Source of the DNA: a candidate division TM6 bacterium UASB124
GTDB taxonomy: Bacteria > Dependentiae > Babeliae > Babeliales > RVW-14
Reading direction: 5' to 3'
Length of the DNA: 55,297 nucleotides
Assembly (NCBI GenBank): GCA_001468855.1
Contig: LDIV01000004.1
Span: 93,054-148,350 of the forward strand
Shown: piece after piece, positions 1 to 8,005 of the stretch
Layout of the letters: each line of letters starts with the position of its first letter
Position numbering within the stretch: position 1 is the first letter of the stretch
Program-made: the position numbers and the translations under genes
The notes under the pieces: generated by a model
What the model saw: only the letters and a program-made list of their open reading frames with translations
Told to the model about the DNA's origin: nothing
Database searches by the model: none

Positions 1-113
1 TATGTGGCTGGACTATCAATATTAAAATTCAGAGACTTGTGTAATTTTTGCAATGATAAAATTAGAATAAAAACATTTTTTATACAACATGCTTTGGCGG
101 GGGAATCCATCTC
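1..113. other. Left edge, no gene recognised
   Basis: AT-rich sequence before the first CDS. An ATG at 89 is in a different frame from the following gene and gives no recognisable protein. A GGCGGGGGAA stretch at 96-105 could act as ribosome binding site for a TTG start at 114. Confidence 0.3.
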
Positions 114-1256
114 TTGTTACCATTTCTAAAAAATGGAGCTCCAAGCAAACTAAACTATATGCTTATCTGCGGTGCTCTTATTAGCCGAGAAACATCATCC
201 TCAGGAATTAGCATCAAAGATGCCCAGTTTCAAAGCAATGACTCTGTCTGTGATCCGGTAAATATTTCCGGCAAATCTCTAAAATTTGTTGCAGAACAAA
301 ATTTAAAACAATTTTTTGATGAACTAGAATTAGAGAAAAGCTCCCTTGAAAAAGTTTGTAGCTATGCCCAACCATTTCTAAATCCGGACGGTAGTATGGA
401 TTTAATGAGATTATCCAATATTCCACAAGTTAGGAACCCTGGAACAGAATGGAGTCAACCTATCTTTGTTAAAAAATACATTCAAAAAATATCGAAGAGT
501 GTTTTGGCTGCAAGGAAAAATGAGAAAAGGCCTGTAGTATTAAAAAAAGGGAAGGTAGCATTACTTTATACGCATAATATTGACGTCACAACGGAAATAG
601 AAGATAAAAGTGCTGTAATGTTATCAATTTTAGAGGGACTTGATTTACATCTTAGCCAAGAAATTTTTGAACGCTTAATGCACGGTATCGATGGAATCAT
701 TTATTTTGAGGCAATAAAAACAAATCTCGGATTCTTGGAATTAGTTAATAATGTTCTATCAAGTACAATGAAAGCATTTAGCTATCTGGATAACAAAATT
801 ATTTTAATAAAAGAACTAGAGTGTAAAAACGATATTAAATCAGAAAGCCAAACATTGTTAATTACTGGACAAGTTACAGGTCAGGCAAATTTATTACTAC
901 ACAATGTATTATTAGTTAATAAAACACCAGATCCAGTTGAAGAAACTCAAACCAACGATTTAACAATATATTTTAAAAATGAAAAAAATGAATACCTTAA
1001 GGGAGAATGGAAAGATTTCGCCACTCCAATGATTTTTTTATACAGAGTTTTATCAGAAAAAGGCATCTCACAGCAACAATTCAGCGCTATGGAATTCAAT
1101 GCCAAATTAACACTACAAGGAGAAATCATGAATACGCGCGTAAAAACCATGGAAACTCAAATTCCAAAACTCGAAACCATAAACGTTATTGAGAAAACTG
1201 AAAAATACGAAAAAATCTATTCTGATCTTGTAGAAAAAATAAAAAAATACGATTAA
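114..1256 (+). CDS. Unknown 380-residue protein
   Basis: I do not recognise this protein. It uses a TTG start about 8 bases after a G-rich stretch; the frame opens after a TAG at 63, and an ATG at residue 16 is another possible start. There is no convincing signal peptide or long membrane segment. The sequence is a mix of helices and strands, with a Lys/Glu-rich C-terminal 30 residues that could be a coiled coil. It is followed by a non-coding stretch and a truncated recombinase, so it may belong to an accessory region next to tRNA-Asp. It could be an effector or the remains of a longer gene. Confidence is for it being a real CDS; the function is open. Confidence 0.6.
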   Translation: MLPFLKNGAPSKLNYMLICGALISRETSSSGISIKDAQFQSNDSVCDPVNISGKSLKFVAEQNLKQFFDELELEKSSLEKVCSYAQPFLNPDGSMDLMRLSNIPQVRNPGTEWSQPIFVKKYIQKISKSVLAARKNEKRPVVLKKGKVALLYTHNIDVTTEIEDKSAVMLSILEGLDLHLSQEIFERLMHGIDGIIYFEAIKTNLGFLELVNNVLSSTMKAFSYLDNKIILIKELECKNDIKSESQTLLITGQVTGQANLLLHNVLLVNKTPDPVEETQTNDLTIYFKNEKNEYLKGEWKDFATPMIFLYRVLSEKGISQQQFSAMEFNAKLTLQGEIMNTRVKTMETQIPKLETINVIEKTEKYEKIYSDLVEKIKKYD

Positions 1257-1427
1257 CGATTTTGTATTTTAAGGGGTAATTTAAAAATTGCAACATCTTA
1301 AAATTTACTTATTTCTTTAAATACATAATAACATAAATATTGGGTGCAAACGAGATCTTTTTACTTTATTCAAATGTGATACAATGGCTTGCATAAATTA
1401 TTCATTCATAAAAAAAGAGAGTCAACC

Positions 1428-1868
1428 ATGAAAGCCATTCTTATTGCACGTGTTAGCACTGAAGAGCAGCGAGATGCAGGCAACTCACTGCCAGCGCAAG
1501 TTGCACGTCTTGAAAGATATTGTCAAAATAAAAACTTTGATATTTTTAAGATATGTAGCTTTGATGAAAGTGCGTACACAAACGATCGTTCTGAATTTGA
1601 TCGTATTATCGATTTTATTTTAAGTCAGGAAGAAAAAGTGGTGGTGTGCTGTGATAAGGTCGATCGACTTTCGCGTAACGTATTTGATAGACGTATTTCT
1701 GTATTATATGAAAAAGCTTTGGGCGATCAGATAGAATTACATTTTGATCAAGTTCAACAGTATGGATTCGAGAATAGGCTGTTACTGGAAGACTTAGCAT
1801 GGTATGTTAAAAGATACAAATTCCTGTGGATAGTGAATCAGAATGGATTGCCATCAGTAGCCACGTAG
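1428..1868 (+). pseudogene. Truncated serine recombinase (resolvase/invertase N-terminal domain)
   Basis: The N-terminus carries the resolvase signature: R8 and the nucleophile S10 in ARVSTEEQ, and the arginine-rich VDRLSRN at about residues 78-84. This is the catalytic domain that makes the 5'-phosphoserine DNA link. I chose the ATG at 1428 because AAGAGAG lies just upstream; an in-frame ATG at 1389 would add 13 residues before the family start. The frame is lost after about residue 110 and stops at 146, whereas large serine recombinases run to 450 or more residues. A few residues of a C-terminal part may survive in the next frame from about 1826. It ends 9 bp from tRNA-Asp, a common integration target, so I read it as an inactive remnant of an integrated element. 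Confidence 0.75.
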
Positions 1869-1877
1869 GGCGAAGAA

Positions 1878-1955
1878 TGGCGGGGCTGACGAGGCTCGAA
1901 CTCGCGACCTTCCGCGTGACAGGCGGACGCTCTAACCAAACTGAGCTACAGCCCC
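1878..1955 (-). tRNA. tRNA-Asp (GUC)
   Basis: The minus strand folds into a full cloverleaf: acceptor GGGGCTG/CAGCCCC, D arm GCTC/GAGC, anticodon stem TCCGC/GCGGA with loop CTGTCAC (anticodon GTC), T arm GCGAG/CTCGT with TTCGAGC. Discriminator is G, as expected for tRNA-Asp, and the 3' CCA is encoded (TGG at 1878-1880 on the plus strand). It sits against the truncated serine recombinase. Confidence 0.96.
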
Positions 1956-2055
1956 ATATTTTTCAAAACTTGATTTCAACAAGTACATTCTGCCAGATGT
2001 GGCAAATATTGCAAGGAAAAATTTAAAAAATGGAACACGATTTAGCTTTTTATTA

Positions 2056-2538
2056 CTATTCCAACCCATCGACTTCGTGGACTAATTTACGATTTTCGTC
2101 CATTGTCCAGACGTCAGCTTTTCCTTTCCCATAAATATCTCCTGCGGCTTTGATTAAAAAATGTCCATTTTCTGCCGAACATTGTCCCAAACAATCTTTT
2201 GATGTACCAAGTTTTCCTGTGAAATAATGCACTCCCTCCTGTGCTCCTGCAAAATTAAAGCCATAAGTATAATAAAAGTTTTCGTTTTTGCCACCGCCTG
2301 AATATCCCTCCGGCTTCCAGCCTATTCCACCTTCCCCATTTAACACATTTGTATAACTGCCGTGTTCTATAAAATATGCTTGCATGGCTGTGTGCAAAGA
2401 GGCAAGGTTTACTGCCACTTCTGCTTGTCGAGCTTTTGCCTGATATTTTAAATATTGCGGTACCGAAACAGTTGCCAAAAAAGCTATTATCGCAACAACA
2501 ATCATGAGTTCTATTAATGAGAATGCCTGTTTATTCAT
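2056..2538 (-). CDS. Type IV pilin / pseudopilin (PilA/GspG-like)
   Basis: The N-terminus is a prepilin signal: a short leader MNKQA, then F+1, Glu at +5 (FSLIE) and a hydrophobic helix running to about residue 27. A prepilin peptidase would cut after A5; Ala at -1 rather than Gly is a little unusual but tolerated. The helix continues (YLKYQAKARQAEV) into a globular C-terminal domain with a Cys pair (DCLGQC) that may form the disulfide loop of type IVa pilins. At 160 residues it fits major or minor pilin size. It would be assembled in the inner membrane into a pilus or secretion pseudopilus. No other pilus genes are adjacent, although a PilF-like TPR lipoprotein lies at 23468. Start is the only sensible ATG, after GGAGGGGG. 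Confidence 0.85.
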   Translation of the reverse strand: MNKQAFSLIELMIVVAIIAFLATVSVPQYLKYQAKARQAEVAVNLASLHTAMQAYFIEHGSYTNVLNGEGGIGWKPEGYSGGGKNENFYYTYGFNFAGAQEGVHYFTGKLGTSKDCLGQCSAENGHFLIKAAGDIYGKGKADVWTMDENRKLVHEVDGLE

Positions 2539-2766
2539 AACTCCCCCTCCGGTTAATATTATTTATAAGATTTATAAGATCTTTAAATGACTTTTAAAAT
2601 TATTTTGGCATTAAACCGTTATTAGATGCAATTTTTTGAGATTTAATCAAAAATTATGCTTTTAAAGACGTATAAAATCTAATGTTTTCAAAATGTGGAA
2701 AAAAATGTAACTTTGAATTATGTTTAATTTTTTAAATCAGTATTAAACTAAAATTAGGAGAATGTC

Positions 2767-3258
2767 ATGCCCGTAAAATTAGTTGGAAAAGAGATCGTAG
2801 ATGTTGAGGTAAAAGATTTGTTAAAAAAATTAACTACGGCTTTCGCCGATGAGTGGTCTGCATACTATCAGTATTGGCTTGGAGCACAAATTGCTAAAGG
2901 TGTTATGCGTCCTGCCATTGTTGCAGAATTGGTGCAGCATGCCGGTGAAGAGTTAGCGCATGCTCAGATGATAACTGATCGTATTATACAGCTTGGTGGG
3001 ATTGTTAAAATGCTTCCAAGTGAATGGGAAAAGTTTGCCAGTTGTAAGTATAATGCTGTTAAATCTGAGAGTTCAAAGATTATTTTACAAGAAAATATAA
3101 AAGGCGAGCAGTGTGCAATTAAGTATTACAACTCTTTGTTAAATGATGTGTACGGAAAAGATTTTGTTACGGCAAATATTATTTCTAAAATTCTTGAAGA
3201 TGAGGTTACGCACGAGCAAGATCTGGTAATGTTACTTGAAGATTTGGAAAATTGTTGA
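2767..3258 (+). CDS. Ferritin-like / Dps-like iron-binding protein
   Basis: A 163-residue four-helix protein with ferritin-type di-iron residues: E29 in helix A (ADEWSAYYQYW), E61/E62 with H65 in helix B (GEELAHA), Glu residues around 109-114 in helix C, and E146/H149 in helix D (EDEVTHEQD). These fit the carboxylate-bridged di-iron centre of bacterioferritin-like and Dps-like families, which oxidise Fe(II) and protect against peroxide in the cytoplasm. The protein ends in Cys. The start ATG follows AGGAG with good spacing. A strong terminator follows at 3277, so it is a single-gene unit. Exact subfamily (bacterioferritin, DPS-like or rubrerythrin-like) cannot be settled by eye. Confidence 0.85.
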   Translation: MPVKLVGKEIVDVEVKDLLKKLTTAFADEWSAYYQYWLGAQIAKGVMRPAIVAELVQHAGEELAHAQMITDRIIQLGGIVKMLPSEWEKFASCKYNAVKSESSKIILQENIKGEQCAIKYYNSLLNDVYGKDFVTANIISKILEDEVTHEQDLVMLLEDLENC

Positions 3259-3276
3259 GCAGCTATAAATTTTAAT

Positions 3277-3304
3277 GGGCCCTGAAGACAGGGTCCTTTT
3301 TTTA
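3277..3304 (+). terminator. Rho-independent terminator after ferritin-like gene
   Basis: Stem GGGCCCTG / CAGGGTCC (8 bp, one G-T), loop AAGA, then a run of T at 3297-3303. Confidence 0.9.
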
Positions 3305-3342
3305 TTCAGGACTTTATACGCCTTGATATAGCTTTTAAATTA

Positions 3343-3373
3343 ATTAAATAATTTCAGACTGAAATTATTTAAT
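3343..3373. repeat. 31-bp near-perfect palindrome
   Basis: ATTAAATAATTTCAG followed by one A and its exact inverted copy. It lies between the ferritin-like terminator and the exported protein at 3537. It could be an extra hairpin or a protein-binding site. CTCTTTTATTTTT follows. Confidence 0.7.
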
Positions 3374-3481
3374 CTCTTTTATTTTTAAAAAGTCAAGATT
3401 CTAGATCATTATTGACGTTCAAATAGAAATTGATAAAATAAAAAAATATATTTAATAGACATTTTTTAAATATTTATAGTC

Positions 3482-3501
3482 AATGTACATTAATGTACAT
3501 T
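3482..3501. promoter_or_regulatory. Tandem palindromes AATGTACATT x2, candidate operator
   Basis: The self-complementary 10-mer AATGTACATT occurs twice back to back, 35 bp before the start of the CaaX-terminated gene at 3537. Two adjacent copies of a perfect palindrome at this position look like a dimeric repressor or activator site. No regulator is identified. Confidence 0.45.
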
Positions 3502-3536
3502 ATTGAAAAACAGTTAAAGCAAATAATGGAGATGTT

Positions 3537-6188
3537 ATGAAAAGGTCATGCTTTATATCGTTTAAAAGTTTTATTTTTGCAATAAGTTTATTAAGTTTCC
3601 ATCCTCAATTGTTGGCAATGGAATCTCAGACTGATTTTACGTCTGAGCAAAAACAGATTATAAAAAACCAATATATTGCACAGTGTTGCAATACATGTGA
3701 ACGTTACATGAAAATTGAATTCATTGAAATGCAATTTCTCAAGGATGTGCTTTCACGGATACATGAAGATATTAATGGTCTTGAATTGCAAGAATTGTAT
3801 GTACAGAATGATCGATGTCTTTCTTCTGGAGATAAGAGTTCAATTTTAAAAATTATTAAATCTAAGATTGTAAAAAAGTATCGTTATTGTGATATCCTTT
3901 GGGATGCGCACGAACGGCACCAGATGAACTTGTTAACTTTTGATGAACTTTCTCAACTTCAAGAATTTGTTCGTGAGCGTGATTCTTATAAACATGAACC
4001 CGATGTTAATCAACAAATATTTGCACAGCTTAACCCATTGCATCATGCTCGCTCGTTTCTTGAATATTGCATATTAGAAGAGTTACACAAAGTTGCTCAA
4101 GATGATTACATGTGGTTGCAACATATGGCTCCTACCGGTTTGAGGCGAAATGAAAAGCGTCGTTCGGATGTGTGGCTTTATATCCAACGTCCAAAACAAA
4201 TAATTTTGGGGAAGATTTTTTCTGCTGCTATTGACGGGTGCCCTGTTGCACAAGCATTTGTTCGACATTATCATTTTGATTTTGTACTTTCATATGAGCC
4301 TATATTACTTTCACCTGAGCGTACACCAATATTACCATTGAATTTGTTATCAGCGCACGAAGTTTCACACCCAGCTCCATCGCCATCATATTCGGCCAAA
4401 CCGCCATTGATGAAAGTTCAGAGAGAATTGAATCCTGATGCCCCTTCATTTTTGCCAACAGTAATGCCAAGGTTAGTAAGTTTGAATTTAGCACCCAAAC
4501 AAACGGTTGCAGTGCAACAGGATATTCCTGCGCAACAAGATTTACCACAGCCTGGAACAGTTGATACACAATCTTCGAACTTGTGTGGTAAGCATCCGGC
4601 TGTTAAGAAGCAAGAGCCTGAAAAACCAGTTGCAGCACCTGAGGTTTTAGAGCCTACAGTTATTGCAATGCAACAAACTCAGGTTACACAATTTAATAAG
4701 CGTCAAGTTAAAAAGCTTCAAGCTAAAGAACATAAACGAAAAAAAGAGAAAGCTCCAGAAAAGCGAGAGGCTGAAACTCAAGCCCTTACTAGGCAGGAAC
4801 CTGTAGAAATGTTTGAGTCAAAAAATGAAGAAGTTAAGCCAGAGGTGCAATCATCTTTACAACCGGTACCCCAACAAAAGGTTCATAAACAATCATCGCA
4901 GATAGATAATAATGTATTTATAACGCGTTGTTATAGATATGGGAAGCATGAAGAAGCACTTGCATTTATTGAAAAGTTAGGGAATAAGCATCTTCTTTCT
5001 TGGTATCGAGGTGTTTGTTTGCTACAGAGTCAGGCGTGGGGTGATATTAAAAATGCGATTGATTTATTAGAACCTTTGTTTCCGCTTATACCAGGGCGTA
5101 AATGTCTTGATAAACGTGAGTTGGTTGGATTTGATGATGTTGTTAGGGCGTTGCATCAGAAACTTGATAATAAATTTGTTAAGGCTTTTTTAATTAGACT
5201 ATTACTATCTGTAGGTAATTGTCCCCAAAAAGCCTTAATGCAAAATTTTATAAGAGAGTCTTCGTCTCTTGCAGATCCATCAATTCAAGTTCTTATTTTT
5301 TATATCTATGACAAAGGGTTAATTTCACAGAGTGAATCATCTATACAGTTTGTTTGCCATTTGATTAGCGCTCTTGATAATTCATCATTGAGACAGAATA
5401 TAAGAGAAGAAGTTATTTATTTTTTACATAAAATAGGGCAGACTTTATTTGATGTAAACTTTCAAGCTAAATTGCACGATCAGGCTTCTTATCCCCATGA
5501 TGACATAAATACACGTTGTGCAATATCTGCTTGTTATGCGCTTGTTCCGGCATTACTTTCTTCAGATCCGTTAGAAGCTGCATGTATGTTTATTGCTGCA
5601 GAAAATACGGTTGCGTTCCTCTGTAAAATACTTCAGGCAGAGGGTAGAGATGGGGCTGCTGAGGCTTTGGCTTATTTGCCTGCAGGTGCTATTGCTCTAG
5701 ATGCTTTGCAAAAATTTATAAGTCAACAAAGAAATATTGACGTATTATCTGCGCTGATATTTAGTTATTCAAGACGTTATCTCAGTGTCATTTGTCATAG
5801 TGATTTGAGTGTCGATTTGGCAGAAATCAGTAGACAATTTTTGGCAGATGCAAAACAATATTTTAGCTCAGCAGATCACACAAATCAACATCGGTTATTG
5901 CTGCTTAGTATAGCAAGCAATGCATACAGCATGCTTGGGTGCAAATTAGGTATTAAAAGAGATATTTTAATAGAGTTAATGCGAGGCGTTGTTGCCGTTT
6001 CTCCCCAACAGTACTGGTTTTTTAGATATAATTTGGAAAGCCTTATTGCCGGGAGCCAAGATGAGCATGTTGCTGCTTTAAATTCGTATAGATCGCGAAT
6101 TGCTTCTGCTCGAAAAGATGCATTACTCAGCTCAATGATAATAAGTGGGCTTAAACACGAATCATCATGGTGGTGTACGATTTTATAA
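3537..6188 (+). CDS. Large exported protein of unknown function ending in CaaX box CTIL
   Basis: An 883-residue protein with a signal peptide (residues 1-27, basic start, hydrophobic core, likely cut LLA|MES). Residues 28-250 look helical and Cys-containing. Residues about 255-450 are a low-complexity Pro/Gln/Lys/Glu linker. Residues about 455-870 are helical with TPR-like spacing (for example YGKHEEALAFIEKLG). The last residues are WWCTIL: Cys, a tolerated a1, aliphatic a2 and Leu, a consensus eukaryotic CaaX box of the geranylgeranyl type. No family is recognised. ATG follows AATGGAG. The gene stands alone between a tandem-palindrome site and an IS relic. Export and CaaX are predictions; an effector role is inference. 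Confidence 0.8.
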   Translation: MKRSCFISFKSFIFAISLLSFHPQLLAMESQTDFTSEQKQIIKNQYIAQCCNTCERYMKIEFIEMQFLKDVLSRIHEDINGLELQELYVQNDRCLSSGDKSSILKIIKSKIVKKYRYCDILWDAHERHQMNLLTFDELSQLQEFVRERDSYKHEPDVNQQIFAQLNPLHHARSFLEYCILEELHKVAQDDYMWLQHMAPTGLRRNEKRRSDVWLYIQRPKQIILGKIFSAAIDGCPVAQAFVRHYHFDFVLSYEPILLSPERTPILPLNLLSAHEVSHPAPSPSYSAKPPLMKVQRELNPDAPSFLPTVMPRLVSLNLAPKQTVAVQQDIPAQQDLPQPGTVDTQSSNLCGKHPAVKKQEPEKPVAAPEVLEPTVIAMQQTQVTQFNKRQVKKLQAKEHKRKKEKAPEKREAETQALTRQEPVEMFESKNEEVKPEVQSSLQPVPQQKVHKQSSQIDNNVFITRCYRYGKHEEALAFIEKLGNKHLLSWYRGVCLLQSQAWGDIKNAIDLLEPLFPLIPGRKCLDKRELVGFDDVVRALHQKLDNKFVKAFLIRLLLSVGNCPQKALMQNFIRESSSLADPSIQVLIFYIYDKGLISQSESSIQFVCHLISALDNSSLRQNIREEVIYFLHKIGQTLFDVNFQAKLHDQASYPHDDINTRCAISACYALVPALLSSDPLEAACMFIAAENTVAFLCKILQAEGRDGAAEALAYLPAGAIALDALQKFISQQRNIDVLSALIFSYSRRYLSVICHSDLSVDLAEISRQFLADAKQYFSSADHTNQHRLLLLSIASNAYSMLGCKLGIKRDILIELMRGVVAVSPQQYWFFRYNLESLIAGSQDEHVAALNSYRSRIASARKDALLSSMIISGLKHESSWWCTIL

Positions 6189-6222
6189 AATTGATGTTAT
6201 AAAAAAAGTATTTTGGTGATGT

Positions 6223-6703
6223 TTGAACGAGCCTAGAGCTCCAAAAATTGCAATACTAGCGACAGGTAAAAATTGGAATTGCATGAAAGATTTATTTTCA
6301 AATAACCATGATAAACCAGGAATGCCGCAAATGAGTGCCAATAAAACGCTTTCTGGGATAATGTTTGAATTGGAAAATGAATCAAAATGGCGATTTATAC
6401 CAGGAGTATATGGAAAACCCTCAACTATTTTTAAAATATTGGCCGCCGGTAGCGCAAATTATGCAAAGTGGCTAGAATTACTTGCAAAGGAAAGTGGTAT
6501 TGAGCGTACTCTGCAACTAATAACCGTCGCAACTAATAACCGTTGCCGACGAGATTGTAACGCGATTGTAAAAGGATAATACCAAGCTTTCGTTTGGAAG
6601 TCGAGGCTTTCCATGGATGGCTTAATAATTTTCGCAGCTTAAAAACCTGCTGGACTCAAACCAATGAAGCTTTTGTTGTTTTTCTTCAGTTAGATGCATC
6701 TTA
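6223..6703 (+). pseudogene. IS5-family transposase relic
   Basis: The 5' part has the N-terminal signature of IS5-type transposases: KPG, then KWRFIPGVYGKPSTIFK, matching the usual W-R-x-[LI]-P-x-x-Y/F-G pattern. This frame ends at 6579. The next frame (about 6575-6703) encodes the C-terminal signature, VEAFHGWLNNFRSLKTC, the counterpart of VERTFAWLNRFRRL in intact elements, and stops naturally. The central DDE catalytic core is missing, so the gene was deleted internally and frameshifted. A 16-bp tandem duplication at 6513-6544 lies at the break. The frame opens just after a TGA, with only a TTG to start. I could not find flanking inverted repeats. Confidence 0.75.
6513..6544. repeat. 16-bp tandem duplication in transposase relic
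   Basis: Two adjacent copies of GCAACTAATAACCGT[C/T], 15 of 16 bases identical. The length is not a multiple of three, so it changes frame. Confidence 0.85.
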
Positions 6704-6775
6704 ATTTCTGAATAATTAGTTTCTGAATAACAAATCTTTTAAAATAATTTAAAGAATATAATTAAATGGTGTTTT

Positions 6776-7690
6776 TTAAATAGCCTTTAACTGTCCTTGT
6801 TTTATGCTTAACGTGATAAATATGCGGCCTATTTTCTCTTCGATTTCAAGACATTTTGCACATTTGGCATCTTTGTTTTTACCGGTGCAACATATAGCAG
6901 CGTGACGAGCAAAAGAGCCTAGTCGATCAATTGATTCAGCTATGTCGTTTGATGTGATTTCACATTTTTTTAATAACATTTCAACTGTCTCTATTTGCCC
7001 ATTGCTACAAGCTGCAGCAAGAGCAGAGTGGATTATACCTCTGACATTACTTAGATAGTGTGAGGCACCTGCTGCAATCAGTAATTGAATAATATTAGCA
7101 TGTCCGTTTAATGCAGCTTCAAAAATGGGTGTATAACCCAAATTGTTTTGAGCATTTGGATTTGCGCCTTTTTCAAGTAATAATTGCGTGTTTGCAACAC
7201 TTCCTTGTCTGGCTGTATAGTGAAGAGGTGTATTGCCTAGATAATCTACTAAATTTATTAAAGCGGTGCTAGTTACAGATTTTCCTTTGAGGATAATAGC
7301 CCTAAAAATATTTTCATGGCCTAGCATTGCAGCATAATGTACTGGAGTTATACATAGTGGATCTGCAGGTGACGGTAATATACTTAATGGCATATCAACA
7401 AAAGCTCCCTTCATTAATAAAAATTGAACAATATCTAAGATATTTCTTGAAATAGCAATAAGAAGAGGTGTTTTTAACTGACCTTCAATTTTAGTTACAC
7501 TGTTTACATCGGCTCCTGTTTCGATCAACCCTGCCATTTCTAGTAGATCACCAGTGCTTGTTGCAAGCCCGAGCATATGATTGGAATCGTCCTTGATCAT
7601 TGCATGTAAAGTGGAACAGGTTAGTAAAATGGCTATTGTAATTGCTGAGAATATATTAGACTTTTTCTTTAGATTTTTATATTTAATCAT
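6776..7690 (-). CDS. Exported ankyrin-repeat protein
   Basis: A 304-residue protein with a signal peptide (to about residue 30, likely cut LHA|MIK) followed by six or so ankyrin repeats. Clear repeats include TPVHYAAMLGHENIFRAII, NTPLHYTARQGSVANTQLL and TPIFEAALNGHANIIQLLI, each followed by the G-A-x-x-x turn. The C-terminal 60 residues are not ankyrin and hold four Cys (CCTGKNKDAKCAKC), possibly a small metal site or disulfides. Ankyrin repeats bind proteins and are often effector modules in intracellular bacteria; no partner can be named. The start ATG follows a weak purine tract. A second, shorter exported ankyrin protein lies at 33291. Confidence 0.9.
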   Translation of the reverse strand: MIKYKNLKKKSNIFSAITIAILLTCSTLHAMIKDDSNHMLGLATSTGDLLEMAGLIETGADVNSVTKIEGQLKTPLLIAISRNILDIVQFLLMKGAFVDMPLSILPSPADPLCITPVHYAAMLGHENIFRAIILKGKSVTSTALINLVDYLGNTPLHYTARQGSVANTQLLLEKGANPNAQNNLGYTPIFEAALNGHANIIQLLIAAGASHYLSNVRGIIHSALAAACSNGQIETVEMLLKKCEITSNDIAESIDRLGSFARHAAICCTGKNKDAKCAKCLEIEEKIGRIFITLSIKQGQLKAI

Positions 7691-7991
7691 GGGTGTATTT
7701 CCTTATTTAATTATGTATTTAATCATAAAAAACAAACTATTTTAGTTTTTTAATGTGCTATTTACAACAAGATATTTTTTCTGTCTGGAGATCATGCTTG
7801 TGTTAATAAATATTGTGCTGAACCTTGTTTTCCCGAAATATTAAAAAATTCATATCAACAGCATAAGGTGCATCTGAGAGAAAAGTTTCTGATTGTGAAC
7901 GAAAAATATAAATTTGTAATTCTGTGTTTATTATAATCTTGAAATAACTTTATTTCAATAAATAATTGTAATAAAGTTATACAACTGCTTG
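7691..7991. other. 301-bp intergenic region with a coding-like remnant
   Basis: Lies between the ankyrin gene and uvrB (both minus). A plus-strand frame of roughly 60 codons from about 7755 to 7935 lacks a start codon but reads like protein (GDHACVNKYCAEPC). It may be the remains of a lost gene. An 11-bp inverted repeat ATAACTTTATT (7944-7954) / AATAAAGTTAT (7970-7980) lies just after uvrB in its reading direction and may serve as a weak terminator. Confidence 0.35.
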
Positions 7992-8005
7992 TTATACAAC
8001 TGCTT
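7976..8005. repeat. 15-bp perfect tandem duplication over the uvrB stop codon
   Basis: GTTATACAACTGCTT occurs twice in a row. The copy at 7991-8005 encodes the last codons and stop of uvrB; the other copy is outside the gene. Confidence 0.95.

Noticed and set aside
1826..2026. Open frame of 66 codons running through tRNA-Asp
   Set aside because: Most of it lies on the antisense of the tRNA. Its first few codons may be recombinase remnants, but it is not a gene.
3247..3258. Ferritin-like protein ending in Cys
   Set aside because: The Cys is the last residue (LENC), so it is not a CaaX box.
4300..4569. Minus-strand open frame inside the CTIL protein gene
   Set aside because: Shadow of the Pro/Gln-rich linker with no ribosome site and no recognisable protein.
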